A stretch of 5,765 nt of DNA from assembly GCA_028824575.1 (NCBI GenBank), contig JAPPDN010000622.1:1513-7277 (forward strand), written 5' to 3'. The translations under genes and the position numbers were made by a program. Shown here piece after piece: positions 5,475 through 5,765 of this stretch. This DNA is from Candidatus Poribacteria bacterium (GTDB lineage: Bacteria > Poribacteria > WGA-4E > WGA-3G). Numbering within the stretch: position 1 is the stretch's first letter; the number at the start of each line of letters is the position of its first letter. A model generated the notes under the pieces. It was not told the origin of the DNA. It did no database searches and saw nothing but the letters and a program-made list of their open reading frames with translations.

Positions 5475-5765
5475 ATGACAAACAATATATCTCCTTCAAC
5501 ACCGTTAGACGTTCGCCGCGGTCTCACAAATGCAAGTGATGTCGCTTTTCCGTTGCGTTGGGGCATTCTCGGTGCGGGTAGAATCTCAGGGATGTGGGTA
5601 GAGGCTTTACACGCCTGCAAAGGCGCAACCGTAACCGCTGTCGCAGCGCGCGAAATAGACCGTGCAAAAGAATTTGCAAAACAATACGGGGTCACTACCG
5701 CCTACGGCGATTACAGGGCAATGGTGGCAGCCGATGATGTAGATATTGTTTATATTGGTACGATC
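5475..5765 (+). CDS. Gfo/Idh/MocA family oxidoreductase, N-terminal part (3' end beyond window)
   Basis: The first 97 codons of a frame running off the right edge. After about 27 variable residues comes the Rossmann fold typical of Gfo/Idh/MocA enzymes: WGILGAGRIS (29-38, G-x-G-x-x), strand TAVAAREIDRAKEFAKQYGV (54-73), AYGDYRAMVAADDVDIVYIGTI (76-97). The ending leads into the usual nucleotide-binding strand, as in dimeric dihydrodiol dehydrogenase or glucose-fructose oxidoreductase-like members. Such enzymes oxidise or reduce sugars, inositols or related rings with NAD(P); the C-terminal substrate domain is not in the window, so no substrate can be named. The ATG at 5475 is supported by AGGAAG eight bases upstream. 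It probably shares a transcript with the zinc dehydrogenase. The extended N-terminus could alternatively hide a later start, but no better one is visible. Confidence 0.9.
   Translation, partial: MTNNISPSTPLDVRRGLTNASDVAFPLRWGILGAGRISGMWVEALHACKGATVTAVAAREIDRAKEFAKQYGVTTAYGDYRAMVAADDVDIVYIGTI

Noticed and set aside
5216..5695. Minus-strand 159-codon frame across the junction of the two dehydrogenases
   Set aside because: It is antisense to the end of one well-supported gene, the purine tract and the start of another; no domain or start signal is visible.

Overview
The window (about 48% G+C by eye, densely packed, two divergent gene blocks) looks like a bacterial chromosome fragment. The mix of a large FG-GAP/CRTAC1-like secreted protein, a secreted TPR protein, a formylglycine-generating-enzyme (FGE)-fold protein, a zinc MDR dehydrogenase and a Gfo/Idh/MocA oxidoreductase is typical of environmental or sponge-associated lineages such as Candidatus Poribacteria or the Planctomycetes. 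That placement is inference from gene content; there is no rRNA or other phylogenetic marker here.

Left block (1-3670, minus strand): four genes read right to left and look like one transcription unit. They are a 110-residue membrane protein built from two tandem copies of one unit (3670-3338), a secreted ten-repeat TPR protein (3307-2147), a secreted FGE-sulfatase-fold protein lacking the two catalytic cysteines (2175-1315), and a secreted FG-GAP/VCBS propeller protein of the CRTAC1/ASPIC-UnbV type (1325 to the window edge, incomplete). The first gap is 30 bp and the next two junctions overlap. A near-consensus promoter (TTGACA, 17 bp, TAAAAT) lies about 60 bp upstream of the first gene. All products carry a signal peptide or membrane segments, so the unit probably makes an envelope or surface assembly; its function is unknown.

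Middle (3671-3951): a short, A+T-rich divergent promoter region. It holds the minus-strand promoter, an extended -10 promoter for the plus strand, a small imperfect hairpin in the minus-strand leader and a short palindrome. No RNA gene is apparent.

Right block (3952-5765, plus strand): a two-helix membrane protein of unknown function, a complete zinc-dependent medium-chain dehydrogenase with all expected zinc ligands and a GxGxxG nucleotide site, and the N-terminal 97 residues of a Gfo/Idh/MocA oxidoreductase that runs off the end. The two dehydrogenases plausibly act on the same sugar, polyol or cyclitol substrate. Between them is a purine-rich tract with seven GG doublets.

No mobile element, CRISPR array, tRNA or rRNA was seen.
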